A stretch of 64,000 nucleotides of DNA from Phycisphaeraceae bacterium (GTDB lineage: Bacteria > Planctomycetota > Phycisphaerae > Phycisphaerales > UBA1924). The notes beneath the pieces were generated by a model. That model saw only the letters and a program-made list of their open reading frames with translations, was not told the origin of the DNA and made no database searches. A program made the translations under genes and the position numbers. The stretch spans positions 62,001 to 126,000 of the forward strand of contig JAHBXI010000005.1 of assembly GCA_019636515.1 (NCBI GenBank), read 5' to 3'. Shown one piece after another: positions 39,829-48,169 of this stretch (its first letter is position 1; every line of letters starts with the position of its first letter).

Positions 39829-40275
39829 TCAATTCGCGGCGGCGGGTTCCGCGGACTCCGCGGCCTGAGCGGAAGCCGGAGCGGGCGAACCCGCGTCGGC
39901 CAGGGACGAGCCCCGCATGCGGATCTCGGCGTCGAGTTCCTTGCGGGCATCGGCCGCCTGGATTTCCTCGATCGAGAGGTGATCGGCCCGGAGAATGAGA
40001 ACCCGGAGCACCTTTTCCGAGAGGTTGCAGTCACGCTCGATGTGAGAGAGTTGATCGTTGGGGGCCTTGAAGTAGACGAGGATGTAGACACCTCGCTTCT
40101 GGCCGTCGATCTCGTAGGCCAGTCGGCGGTCGTCCCATTTGCGCATGGCGAGGATTTCGCCGTGGCCGCGGGCGATGATCTCCTTGAGGTGATCGATGGC
40201 TCCGCCCAGGTCGGCCGCGACCCCCTGGCTGAACAGGAACATGGCTTCGTACGTGTATTCACGGCGTCCGGGCAT
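39829..40275 (-). CDS. rpsF: 30S ribosomal protein bS6
   Basis: 148 residues. bS6 fold residues: YTYEAMFLFSQGV, LKEIIARGHGEILAMRKWDDRRLAYEI (usual KxWGxRxLAYxI), RGVYILVYFKAP, LRVLILRAD. It binds 16S rRNA in the platform with S18. The C-terminal 30 residues are an Ala/Ser/Pro/Glu tail, not of fixed length in this family. The ribosome binding site GGAAGGAA lies 8-12 nt before ATG 40275. It is 17 nt downstream of pth, the last gene of the operon; the usual partners rpsR and ssb are not next to it here. Confidence 0.95.
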   Translation of the reverse strand: MPGRREYTYEAMFLFSQGVAADLGGAIDHLKEIIARGHGEILAMRKWDDRRLAYEIDGQKRGVYILVYFKAPNDQLSHIERDCNLSEKVLRVLILRADHLSIEEIQAADARKELDAEIRMRGSSLADAGSPAPASAQAAESAEPAAAN

Positions 40276-40292
40276 GGGTACTGATTCCTTCC

Positions 40293-41015
40293 TTATTCGG
40301 GTGCTGATGAGGGTTTCGACTCGCTCGATGCATGATCCGACGGCTTCCGCTCGGCGCGGGAAGGTCGGCCCCCCGAGGGGCTATCCGGATCGCGGCCGTC
40401 ACCAGAGCCTGGGACGTCACGCGAGGGGTTGTTCCTGACGTTGAACGCGTTCATCGCCGAATCAAGCCCCTTGGCGACAAAGGTCTCGATCGCCGAGCAG
40501 GCGTCGCCGACGGATTTCTCCAGCAGCGGGGACTCCTCGGGGATGAAGCGGCTGAGGACGAAATCGGCCTGGTTCATGACCGCGGGCTTCCCGCCCGACG
40601 GCTGCATCCCGACCCCGACCCGGAGTCTCGGGTAGGCATCGGTCCCCAGCGCGCGGGTGATGTCGTCGAGCCCCTTCTGGCCGCCCGAGCCGCCCGACGA
40701 TCGCAGGCGGATCATGCCTGTCGGCAGGGCCAGGTCGTCGGCGACGACCATGACGTCCTTCGAGGGATCGACCTTGAAGAACCCGATCGCCTCGGCGGCC
40801 GCCAGCCCCGACCGATTCATGTAGGTGGTCGGACGCAGGAGCAGGCACTTCTCACCGGCGATGCTCGCGTCGACGCAGGCCGAATGGAAGCGGGAGCGGA
40901 CCACGCCTTCGACGCCGAGCCGTCCGATAAGGCGCTCGACGACCATGAACCCGACATTGTGCCGGGTCCTGGCGTATTCGATCCCTGGGTTGCCGAGTCC
41001 GATGATCATCTTCAT
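40293..41015 (-). CDS. pth: peptidyl-tRNA hydrolase
   Basis: 240 residues, of which about 190 are the Pth core and 45 a basic/Ser/Pro tail. Catalytic and binding residues: GLGNPG (Asn10-type), TRHNVGF with the catalytic His, PTTYMNRSG, VVADDLALP (Asp) and GGSGGQKGLDDI. The last motif replaces the common GGHNG pair with Gln-Lys, a variation I recall in other bacterial Pth. The enzyme recycles peptidyl-tRNA released from stalled ribosomes. It lies 54 nt after the bL25 gene, as in the ctc-spoVC order of Bacillus. Confidence 0.95.
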   Translation of the reverse strand: MKMIIGLGNPGIEYARTRHNVGFMVVERLIGRLGVEGVVRSRFHSACVDASIAGEKCLLLRPTTYMNRSGLAAAEAIGFFKVDPSKDVMVVADDLALPTGMIRLRSSGGSGGQKGLDDITRALGTDAYPRLRVGVGMQPSGGKPAVMNQADFVLSRFIPEESPLLEKSVGDACSAIETFVAKGLDSAMNAFNVRNNPSRDVPGSGDGRDPDSPSGGRPSRAERKPSDHASSESKPSSAPE

Positions 41016-41069
41016 GGGATGGCCGGGGAAGCAGCCGGGCGCGGCGAGGGCCGCCGCGCCCGGGCGTGG

Positions 41070-41801
41070 TCACTTCTTGGGGGCCGACTTGGCGTCCTTG
41101 GCGGGGGCCGCCCCTGGCTTGGCGGGGGCCGCCCCGGGCTTGGCGGCGTCCTCGGGTTTCTTGGCGGTAAGGACCTCGGGCTGGGCCGCATCGCCGGTCG
41201 GGGCCGCGGCGGCCTCGGCGACGACGATCTCCTGCTGGATCACGATCTGGGCAACCAGGGCGTGCGGATCGGTGAGGATCTTCATGGACGCGACCGGTGA
41301 CTTGACCTCCCCGACGGAGATGGCGTGGCCGACGTCAAGGTCGGCGATGTTCACTTCCAGGTAGTCGGGCAGTTCCGTCACCACGCACTCGACCTCGAGT
41401 TCCGAGACCGGGTGCATCAGGATCGCGCCGGCCTGCTTGAGGCCCTTGGCCTCGCCTACCAGGTGCACCGGCACTCGCGTGCGGACCCGGTCGGTCAGGC
41501 TCACCCGCGTGAAGTCCGCGTGGACGATGTTCGTGCCCAGGTAGTCGAACTGAAGATCCCGCAGCAGCACCATCTGCTGTGCTTCCAGGTCCGCGCTGGC
41601 CGGCACATCCAGCCGGAAGATCTTCTCGCCCTTGGTCACCAGGCGGGTGAAATCCCGGTGGTTCAGCGAGATCGAGACCGGGTCGCGGCCCCGGCCGTAG
41701 ACGACCGCGGGGAGGCTCCCCTTCTCGCGAAGACGGTTGTTGTAACGGGTCCCGACTTTTTCCCGTCGGGCGACGTTCAGAATCGGCGATTTCTCGTGCA
41801 T
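41070..41801 (-). CDS. rplY: 50S ribosomal protein bL25 (Ctc form)
   Basis: 243 residues. An N-terminal L25 domain (LNVARREKVGTRYNNRLREKGSLPAVVYG), which binds 5S rRNA, plus the longer TL5/Ctc C-terminal beta domain (VHLVGEAKGLKQAGAI, LEVECVVTELPDYLEVNIADLDVGHAI). The tail contains a perfect KPGAAPA duplication and ends basic. ATG 41801 has GGGAG 7 nt upstream; the 42-codon upstream extension has no ribosome binding site. It is flanked by glmU::prs and pth, matching the Bacillus gcaD-prs-ctc-spoVC order. Confidence 0.94.
   Translation of the reverse strand: MHEKSPILNVARREKVGTRYNNRLREKGSLPAVVYGRGRDPVSISLNHRDFTRLVTKGEKIFRLDVPASADLEAQQMVLLRDLQFDYLGTNIVHADFTRVSLTDRVRTRVPVHLVGEAKGLKQAGAILMHPVSELEVECVVTELPDYLEVNIADLDVGHAISVGEVKSPVASMKILTDPHALVAQIVIQQEIVVAEAAAAPTGDAAQPEVLTAKKPEDAAKPGAAPAKPGAAPAKDAKSAPKK
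41101..41142 (-). repeat. 21-nt direct repeat inside the bL25 tail
   Basis: Two 21-nt copies lie head to tail, differing at one base, and encode the doubled KPGAAPA heptapeptide of the bL25 C-terminus. This looks like recent slippage in a disordered tail. Confidence 0.8.
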
Positions 41802-41927
41802 CACGTTCTCCCTATGGCCGGTTCGAGCACGAACCGGGTATCTTGCTTCGCTTCTACTTCGCGGGGCCTGCGTGCTGACCTTGCCGCCCGGGCTCCCCGC
41901 TCCAGGGCCCGGCGACGCTCGACACAA

Positions 41928-43763
41928 CTACCGCTTGGTGCCTCCCCCGCTCTTGAACAACGCGCTGATCGACTTCTTGTGATGGATGCGGTGGATCGCC
42001 TCGCCAAGCAGCGGCCCGACGCACAACTCGTCGAGTTTGTGCCGCATCGGGGCAACCCGCTCCCCCAGCGGGATCGTGTTGGTCAGCACCACGCGGTCGA
42101 AGTCGTCCGACGCGAGCCTCTCGACCGCCGGGCCGACCAGCACCGCGTGCGTCGCGGCCGCGATCACACGCGCCGCCCCGCGCGAACGCACCAGCCTCGC
42201 CGCCTCGTGAACCGTCCCCGCCGTCGAGATCATGTCGTCGAACATCAGCACCGTCTTGCCCTCGACCGCGCCGATCAGGTTTCCCGTCTCCACCTTCGAT
42301 CCCGACAACCGCCGCTTGTTGATGATCGCAAGATCCCCTCCCATGAGGTTCGCCATCGACTCGGCCACCTTCACGTTCCCCACGTCCGGGCTGACCAGGC
42401 ACAGGTCCCCCAGTTGATCCCGCATCGACTGGAAGTGACGGACGAACACCGGGGAACCCGCCAGGTGGTCCACCGGCAGGTCGAAGAATCCCTGGATCTG
42501 CGCCGCGTGGAGGTCCAGCGCCAGCACCCGCTGCGCCCCCGCCGCCGTGATCATGTTCGAGACCAGTTTCGCCGTGATCGGCACCCGCCCCTCGTCCTTG
42601 CGGTCCTGCCGGGCGTAGCCGAAATACGGCAGCACCACCGTGATCCGATCCGCGCTCGCCCGCCGCAGGCAGTCGATGAAGATCAGCAACTCCATCAGGT
42701 TGTCGTTGACCGGCTGGCAGGTCGAGCACACCACGAAGCAGTCCCGTCCGCGAACATCCTCCTCGATCTTCACGAGGATCTCGCCGTCGGGGAACATCGC
42801 CGTGCGCGACATCCCCACCGGCAGAAGCAGGTGCTCGCAGATCCGGTGCGTCAGCGCGACCGCGCTGCTGGCCGCGAAAATCTTGAGCGTGTCGATGTCC
42901 TCCGCGCTCCACCCGCCTCGCGACCGGTACAGGCGGTCAACAACCTCGAGGTCATGCGGCGTGTTGATCGACAGCACATCTTCCGGAGGAACCGCCGGGA
43001 GGACCTCCACGCGCCGGCCCGACCGCAGCAGCAGTTCCGGGACGTCCGTGACGTAGTACTCGCCCGAAACGGGGTTGCGCTGCACGTTCCCGAGCGCCGA
43101 GAACAGGTCCCGGGAATCGCAGCAGTAGTAACTGGGGTTGACTTCCTTGATCTTCAACTGCTCGTCGCTGGCGTTCTTCTGCTCGACGATGGCCTGGAAC
43201 CGCCCCGACGCGTCCCGCACGATCCGACCGTACCCCTGCGGGTTCTCGATGATCGAAGTGGCCAGGGTCATCGCGGCCTTCTGGCCGCGGTGGCAGTCGA
43301 GCATCTTCTTGAGCGTCTCGGCACGGATCAGCGGGCCGTCGCCGCACAGCACGAACACGTCCTGGCCAGGGCTCGCGGACTCCTTCTCGAACAGCGGGGC
43401 CGCGCACCGCACCGCGTGGCCGGTCCCCAGTTGCTCCTCCTGCACCGCAAACTCGACGTTCATCCCCTCCAGCGCGCGGCGGATCACTTCCTGCTTGTAC
43501 CCGACCACGACGACGATTCGCTCGCACCCCACCGCCCGGCACGCATCCACCACCGCGCAGACCATCGGACGCCCGCCGACCTTGTGCGCCACCTTCGGAA
43601 GGTCGGAGTTCATGCGCGTTCCGCGTCCGGCGGCAAGGATCACCGCCGACGGGGCACTCTTCGCGGGGGATGTCGGCTTGGACGAGGGCAATGAACCTTC
43701 CTGGACCTTGGAATGCGGCGGCTGGCCCGCGACGCCCGACTGGGCGGAAACGGCGGTGGTCAT
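41928..43763 (-). CDS. fusion of GlmU-type uridylyltransferase and PRPP synthetase
   Basis: 611 residues in one uninterrupted frame. Residues about 38-280 are the GlmU N-terminal domain: VILAAGRGTRMNSDLPKVAH, QEEQLGTGHAVR, CGDGPLI, GYGRIVRD, VSGEYYVTD. It should make UDP-GlcNAc from GlcNAc-1-P and UTP, but the left-handed beta-helix acetyltransferase domain of GlmU is absent. Residues about 293-611 are a complete ribose-phosphate pyrophosphokinase: MFPDGEILVKI, YARQDRKDEGR (ATP site), LDLHAAQIQGFFD, VSPDVGNVKVA and the PRPP loop MFDDMISTAGTVHEA. In Bacillus glmU (gcaD) and prs are adjacent but separate genes. ATG 43763 follows a GGAGAGGA ribosome binding site. Confidence 0.93.
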   Translation of the reverse strand: MTTAVSAQSGVAGQPPHSKVQEGSLPSSKPTSPAKSAPSAVILAAGRGTRMNSDLPKVAHKVGGRPMVCAVVDACRAVGCERIVVVVGYKQEVIRRALEGMNVEFAVQEEQLGTGHAVRCAAPLFEKESASPGQDVFVLCGDGPLIRAETLKKMLDCHRGQKAAMTLATSIIENPQGYGRIVRDASGRFQAIVEQKNASDEQLKIKEVNPSYYCCDSRDLFSALGNVQRNPVSGEYYVTDVPELLLRSGRRVEVLPAVPPEDVLSINTPHDLEVVDRLYRSRGGWSAEDIDTLKIFAASSAVALTHRICEHLLLPVGMSRTAMFPDGEILVKIEEDVRGRDCFVVCSTCQPVNDNLMELLIFIDCLRRASADRITVVLPYFGYARQDRKDEGRVPITAKLVSNMITAAGAQRVLALDLHAAQIQGFFDLPVDHLAGSPVFVRHFQSMRDQLGDLCLVSPDVGNVKVAESMANLMGGDLAIINKRRLSGSKVETGNLIGAVEGKTVLMFDDMISTAGTVHEAARLVRSRGAARVIAAATHAVLVGPAVERLASDDFDRVVLTNTIPLGERVAPMRHKLDELCVGPLLGEAIHRIHHKKSISALFKSGGGTKR

Positions 43764-43964
43764 CGATCCTCTCCGACGCTGGACATGCGGACTGGAAACC
43801 ACGGCGTACAGGGCGGAGCGTCGAAACCACGGTTCCGTACGGGAACACGGCGGCGTCGGCGCGGGGCGTTGGGATGGGCTTGAAACGGCTCTGGAGTCGC
43901 CCGCGGCCGCACGGCGGTTCGGTTCTCCCACCCGCCCCAACGACCACGGGCCGGGAGTGGGAAA

Positions 43965-44036
43965 CTGGTCGACCTGGACTCGAACCAGGACTAACAGAAC
44001 CAAAATCTGCTGTGCTGCCAATTACACCATCGACCA
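43965..44036 (-). tRNA. tRNA-Gln (anticodon UUG)
   Basis: The reverse complement folds with acceptor TGGTCGA/TCGACCA, discriminator G, a 3-bp D stem GTG/CAC, anticodon loop TTTTGGT (UUG) in stem GCAGA/TCTGT, and T arm CCTGG-TTCGAGT-CCAGG. The U1-A72 pair and G73 are typical for tRNA-Gln. CCA is not encoded. It lies about 200 nt upstream of glmU::prs on the same strand and could share its transcript. Confidence 0.94.
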
Positions 44037-44527
44037 TTCGCGGAAGATCAACGCTTCGGATCCACCGCCGGGTCGGGACGACCCGATCCGCGGGAACGTC
44101 AAGCGTCCCATCGGACACCGCGGCCGCGTTCGATCACCGTTTGAGCGGGCTTCGTACCTCCATTGCTCGGGCCGACCCGCGGGGGACGACCACCGGACCA
44201 CGGACAAAGAACTGTCGCGGTCCGTGGCAGCGCCGTTGGTGGCGCCGTCGGAGGCCGCGGCATCGGTGCCCGGGCGAACATCGCCGCGGGCCGAGGCTGA
44301 CCCTCCCTTCTGCCGCGAAGGGAGACTCATGAACGCGCCTCGGGTCCGCCCCGAGCAGCCAAGAGGCTGACCGGTGCGAGCCGTCCGTCACGCTCGGCCC
44401 CGATTTCAGGAAACGAGTCTAGGAACCCAGGTCCTGCTCTTCCACGACCCATTCCTCCGACGGCGCCACGCATCGCCGATTCCGCCGCACCCCAACCCCA
44501 ACAGCCGCCGATCGCCAATTCTCTCAC
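44037..44527. other. noncoding gap with hairpins, no gene recognised
   Basis: About 490 nt between metG and tRNA-Gln without a convincing coding frame. It has strong potential hairpins, such as CCACGGAC...GTCCGTGG at 44198-44227. There is no match to the conserved cores of tmRNA, RNase P, SRP or 6S RNA that I could recognise. It may hold the tRNA-Gln/glmU promoter. Confidence 0.4.
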
Positions 44528-46180
44528 TCAGGCCTGGACCGCCGACGGCGCGGGCTCGCTCGGGTCGGCACGCATGAACAGGGGGTCTCCTTTCACGATC
44601 CGGTGCCCGGGCCGAAGGCCGTACGGCCCGCCGAATTCGCACAGGGCCGCGAGCGACACCCCCGGGGAAGGCGGACACCCCCAGGCATCATGCAACGCCC
44701 GCATCTTCGATGGCATCGCCGCCGAAAGCAGAACCGAGGCGATGCGCACCACTTCGGCCGAGTAGTACAGGATCCCCGCGACGCTTTTCCCATGCACGTC
44801 CATCTGCTTGGCGAGCGTAAACGGTCGAGTCTGGGCGATGAACTGGTCGACGCCTCGGACCATCGAGATCGCGCTTGCCGCCGCCGTGAGCAGGTCGCAC
44901 CCGTCCAGCGCGGCCAGATAATCACGCAGGCATGGTCGGCACTCGTCCTGAAACTTCGCGGCCAGCGGCGGCAGGTCCACCTCCGGAACCTCACCGCCAA
45001 AGTACTTCTCGATCATGTTCGACACGCGGCTGGCGCAGTTGCCGATCCCGTTGGCCAGGTCCGAGTTGTACACCTCGACGAACTTGGCGTGCGAGAAATC
45101 CGCGTCGGTCGCCCCCAGCGGTCCCTGCGTGAGCATGTACCACCGCACCGCGTCGGCGGAGTACCGCTTCGCGTACGCCTCGAGGGTCTCGATCTCGATG
45201 AAGTTCCCCAGACTCTTGCTCATCTTCCGCCCGTCGCGCACCCAGTACGCGTGCGCGTACACCGTCCGGGGCGGCTTTTCTCCCATCGCCATGAGCATGG
45301 CGGGCCAGATCACCGCGTGGAACCAGAGGATGTCCTTGGCCATGAAATGGACGCTGGCGGGCCAGAACCGGCGTCGCGCCCCCCCCTCGTTGACCGCCGT
45401 CGCGGGCTCGAGTTGGTTGTCCACCACCGTCAGGTAGTTGCACAGCGCCTCGATCCACACATACACGCGATGCCCGGGGTCGCCCGGCATGCGGATACCC
45501 CAGTCCACGTCGCCATCCTTGATTCTCCGGGAGACCGGCACCCGCTGCAGCCCTCCACGGATGCGTCCGAGGACTTCGTTGCGCCTGGCCTCGGGCGCGA
45601 TCCGCATCCCACCCGCTTCCCCGCGGTCCCCACGGTCGATCAGGTCAAGCAGGGCCTGCTCGTACCGGTCGAGTCGGAAAAAATAGTTCTGCTCTCGGCG
45701 ACGCTCGAGGGGCTTGCCGGTCACCGGGCTGACGAATCCCGATTCCTTCGCGGCCGTCTCGGTGAGGTATTCCTCCTGCGAGGCATCCCACCACCCCTCG
45801 TAGTCGCCCAGTTCGATGTCCCCGGACTTCATCAGACGGGCGATGTACGCCGCGGCCCGGGCCTTGTGACGTTCCTCGGTCGTGCGCACGAAATCGTCGT
45901 ACGAGAGGTCGAGCACGCGATAGGCGGCCTTGAACTCGTCGGCGTTGCGCGTGGCCCACTCCATGGGCGAGCATTGGTTCTCCGCGGCCCGCAGGACCAC
46001 CTTCTCGGCGTGCTCATCCGTGCCCGTGAGGAAGAAGACATCGTCACCCGACCCTCGCCTCAGGCGTTCGCACCGGGCGGCGACGTCGGCGACAAGGGTG
46101 GTGTAGCAGTGCCCGATGTGCGGACGGTCGTTGACGTAGTAGATCGGCGTGGTGACGTAATAGGGGGTCGTGTCGGTCAT
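44528..46180 (-). CDS. metG: methionyl-tRNA synthetase, zinc-less short form
   Basis: 550 residues. The class I motifs are HIGH as PHIGHCYTTLVAD and KMSKS as GRKMSKSLGNF, with GTDEHAEKV and the Met pocket DWGIRMPGDPGHRVYVWIEAL. The connective peptide region (GDYEGWWDASQEEYLTETA) lacks the zinc-binding Cys pairs, as in the Bacillus-type enzyme, and the C-terminal tRNA-binding EMAP domain is absent. A short Arg/Gly-rich insert (DRGDRGEAGG) lies before RIAPEARRNEVL. The gene appears to be monocistronic. Confidence 0.95.
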   Translation of the reverse strand: MTDTTPYYVTTPIYYVNDRPHIGHCYTTLVADVAARCERLRRGSGDDVFFLTGTDEHAEKVVLRAAENQCSPMEWATRNADEFKAAYRVLDLSYDDFVRTTEERHKARAAAYIARLMKSGDIELGDYEGWWDASQEEYLTETAAKESGFVSPVTGKPLERRREQNYFFRLDRYEQALLDLIDRGDRGEAGGMRIAPEARRNEVLGRIRGGLQRVPVSRRIKDGDVDWGIRMPGDPGHRVYVWIEALCNYLTVVDNQLEPATAVNEGGARRRFWPASVHFMAKDILWFHAVIWPAMLMAMGEKPPRTVYAHAYWVRDGRKMSKSLGNFIEIETLEAYAKRYSADAVRWYMLTQGPLGATDADFSHAKFVEVYNSDLANGIGNCASRVSNMIEKYFGGEVPEVDLPPLAAKFQDECRPCLRDYLAALDGCDLLTAAASAISMVRGVDQFIAQTRPFTLAKQMDVHGKSVAGILYYSAEVVRIASVLLSAAMPSKMRALHDAWGCPPSPGVSLAALCEFGGPYGLRPGHRIVKGDPLFMRADPSEPAPSAVQA

Positions 46181-46453
46181 GGGATCGGAGTGTAGTTCGG
46201 GAAATAGAAGGCCACGTGAACCGCCGGCGAAGGGGGGCGTAACACTCTACGAGACACTCCCCGCCGGCGACACCACGCGGCCCGGGGCAGGCGAGCAACC
46301 GCCCACCGCGGTCCTGTTTGAGGCCATTGGTGCATGGTTTTTGCGGATCGTGCGAGGTTCCTGATAAGTTCGTGATAGGATGCGGCAAGTCCGGCGTCCT
46401 GACGGGAATATCCCAGAGGCCGGTCGGGTTCATAGTCATGCCAGGAGCGTTCC

Positions 46454-47038
46454 TTGGATCGCAGGGAATACGAACACCAGGCGATCGAGCATTTCGACGC
46501 CGTCTACCGCATGGCCTACCACCTGACCGGGAGCCACCAGAAAGCCGAGGACCTGACTCAGGACGTATACGTCCGAGCGCTTCGGCCCGGGTGCGTCGAG
46601 TCGTTCAGTCCCCACGGCGGGGGCATGAAGTCTTTTCTGCTGGTCATCTGCCACAACGCCCACTACTCGAATCTCAAGAAGTCCGCTCGCGATGGCGCGA
46701 CGGTCATTGCCGATTTCGATCCTCCGGACCACCGCGCCCAGGCCGGTCACGAGGGTCAAGGTCGAGCCGCGATGGACTGGGAGCACGTGGATGAGAGACT
46801 GAAACGAGCCATCGAGGATCTTCCCGAGGACTTCCGCGTCGCCCTTTTGCTCTGGGCCGTCGATCGGCTCAAGTACCGGGAGATCGCCCAGATCCTGGGG
46901 GTACGCATCGGGACGGTGATGAGCCGACTTTTCCGGGCAAGGCAAGCCCTTGCGGACGCCCTGGGAAGATCCACGTCCGCGGAGGATTGCTGGAAACCGC
47001 CCCGCGACAACGTCGCGCCTTCGACCGGGACCGCCTGA
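46454..47038 (+). CDS. ECF-like sigma-70 family RNA polymerase sigma factor
   Basis: 194 residues. Region 2: HFDAVYRMAYHLTGSHQKAEDLTQDVYVRAL, and region 4: IEDLPEDFRVALLLWAVDRLKYREIAQILGVRIGTVMSRLFRARQAL with its helix-turn-helix. Regions 1 and 3 are absent, as in ECF sigma factors. The start is TTG 46454, with AGGAG 8 nt upstream and no nearby ATG in frame. Within the upstream gap TTGCGG (46339) and an ATAAGT-type sequence about 17 nt later could be a promoter, but this is weak. The next gene, 45 nt downstream, looks like its anti-sigma factor. Confidence 0.9.
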   Translation: MDRREYEHQAIEHFDAVYRMAYHLTGSHQKAEDLTQDVYVRALRPGCVESFSPHGGGMKSFLLVICHNAHYSNLKKSARDGATVIADFDPPDHRAQAGHEGQGRAAMDWEHVDERLKRAIEDLPEDFRVALLLWAVDRLKYREIAQILGVRIGTVMSRLFRARQALADALGRSTSAEDCWKPPRDNVAPSTGTA

Positions 47039-47083
47039 CGGCGGCACGAGTCGATTCCCGAAGAGTGAAGCGAGAGAGAGGAC

Positions 47084-48013
47084 ATGCCAAGCACCACACC
47101 ACCCAACCCAGACGACTCTCCCCACGGCGGGCCGACGGCCCCATCCTCATCCCCTCACGACCTCACGCGGGACCTGGCGTTATCCCACCTGGTGGAGCGC
47201 CTGGCCGATGGGGAAATCCGGCCCGACGAACGCCCGTGGGTCGAGGAATCCGTGGCCTCAATGCCCGACGGTCCCTCTCGCGTCGCCGAGCAGCAGGCGC
47301 TGCGCGCGGCCTGCTCTCGCGTCATGTCGGTGGTGCCGGTAGACCCCGCCGTGCGGGATCGCGTCATGCATGCGGTCCATCTCCGCCTTCGCGGCGAATC
47401 CGATGCCCGGCAGCAACTCTCCCTGGCAAGCACCCCGAAGGCATCGACGCCTGATCGGATCTCCGGGCGTTTATCGTTCTGGCGGCTGACCGCGGCGGCG
47501 ACACTCGTGCTCGCCGGGTTCATCGGTGCCCGCGTGACCGACCGAACCCCCCAGGAGCGCGACTTCACGGGGCCGACCGGCACGGCTTCGACTCTGGGCG
47601 GATCGTCCGATCGCCCGTTGTCCGACGACTATTACCTCGGGGCGGTCACCGAAGCCGAACGCTTCCTCGGCCACCCGATCACGCTGCCGAGTTCGTCCGA
47701 CGTACGACCGCTTCGCTACCTGCGCGGACAAGCCGATGCCCAGCCGCGAACGGTGACCTTCGTCTACCTCGTACGCGTGCCGGACCCCTCGGGGGCGGGC
47801 AAGACCATTTCCGTCCCGGCACCGCTTGTTATCCAGGCCAATCACGACACGGACTTCGATCCCTCGGTCGTGGTCAAACGCGAACACGGCGATATTCACT
47901 GGCGGATGCGGCAGATCGGTCCACTTATTTACAATATCCAATCAGAATCCGAACACGCGGCGGACCTCGTTGCCGAACTGCTTGGTTGGCCTGCCCCGCT
48001 TGGGGTCCGTTGA
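47084..48013 (+). CDS. probable anti-sigma factor, single membrane helix
   Basis: 309 residues. The cytoplasmic N-terminal part contains SHLVERLADGEIRPDERPWVE and an acidic/hydrophobic helical repeat of the kind found in anti-sigma domains. One membrane helix is at about 130 (WRLTAAATLVLAGFIGA), followed by a soluble extracytoplasmic domain of about 160 residues that I cannot name (SDDYYLGAVTEAERFLGHP, PRTVTFVYLVRVPDPSGAG). I see no HxxxCxxC zinc motif. The role is inferred mainly from its place 45 nt after the sigma gene and its topology. A GAGAGAGAGG ribosome binding site precedes ATG 47084. Confidence 0.7.
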   Translation: MPSTTPPNPDDSPHGGPTAPSSSPHDLTRDLALSHLVERLADGEIRPDERPWVEESVASMPDGPSRVAEQQALRAACSRVMSVVPVDPAVRDRVMHAVHLRLRGESDARQQLSLASTPKASTPDRISGRLSFWRLTAAATLVLAGFIGARVTDRTPQERDFTGPTGTASTLGGSSDRPLSDDYYLGAVTEAERFLGHPITLPSSSDVRPLRYLRGQADAQPRTVTFVYLVRVPDPSGAGKTISVPAPLVIQANHDTDFDPSVVVKREHGDIHWRMRQIGPLIYNIQSESEHAADLVAELLGWPAPLGVR

Positions 48014-48169
48014 CCAGGCTGTGTACGTGATCCTCTTCGAGGGCCGAAAAAGCATCACAAACCGTCATCGATTGCCCGATCTACCGATCGTGCCCGGCGT
48101 ATCACGCCAGGGGGTGCGTGGTCACCTCGGTCTACAATAACGGGTGGTCCGATCCGGCAGGAAGCGGGA

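Noticed and set aside
40293..41015. Pth motif GGHNG replaced by GGQKG as a sign of loss of function
   Set aside because: The same variation is known to me in other bacterial Pth proteins, and the catalytic His and Asp are intact.
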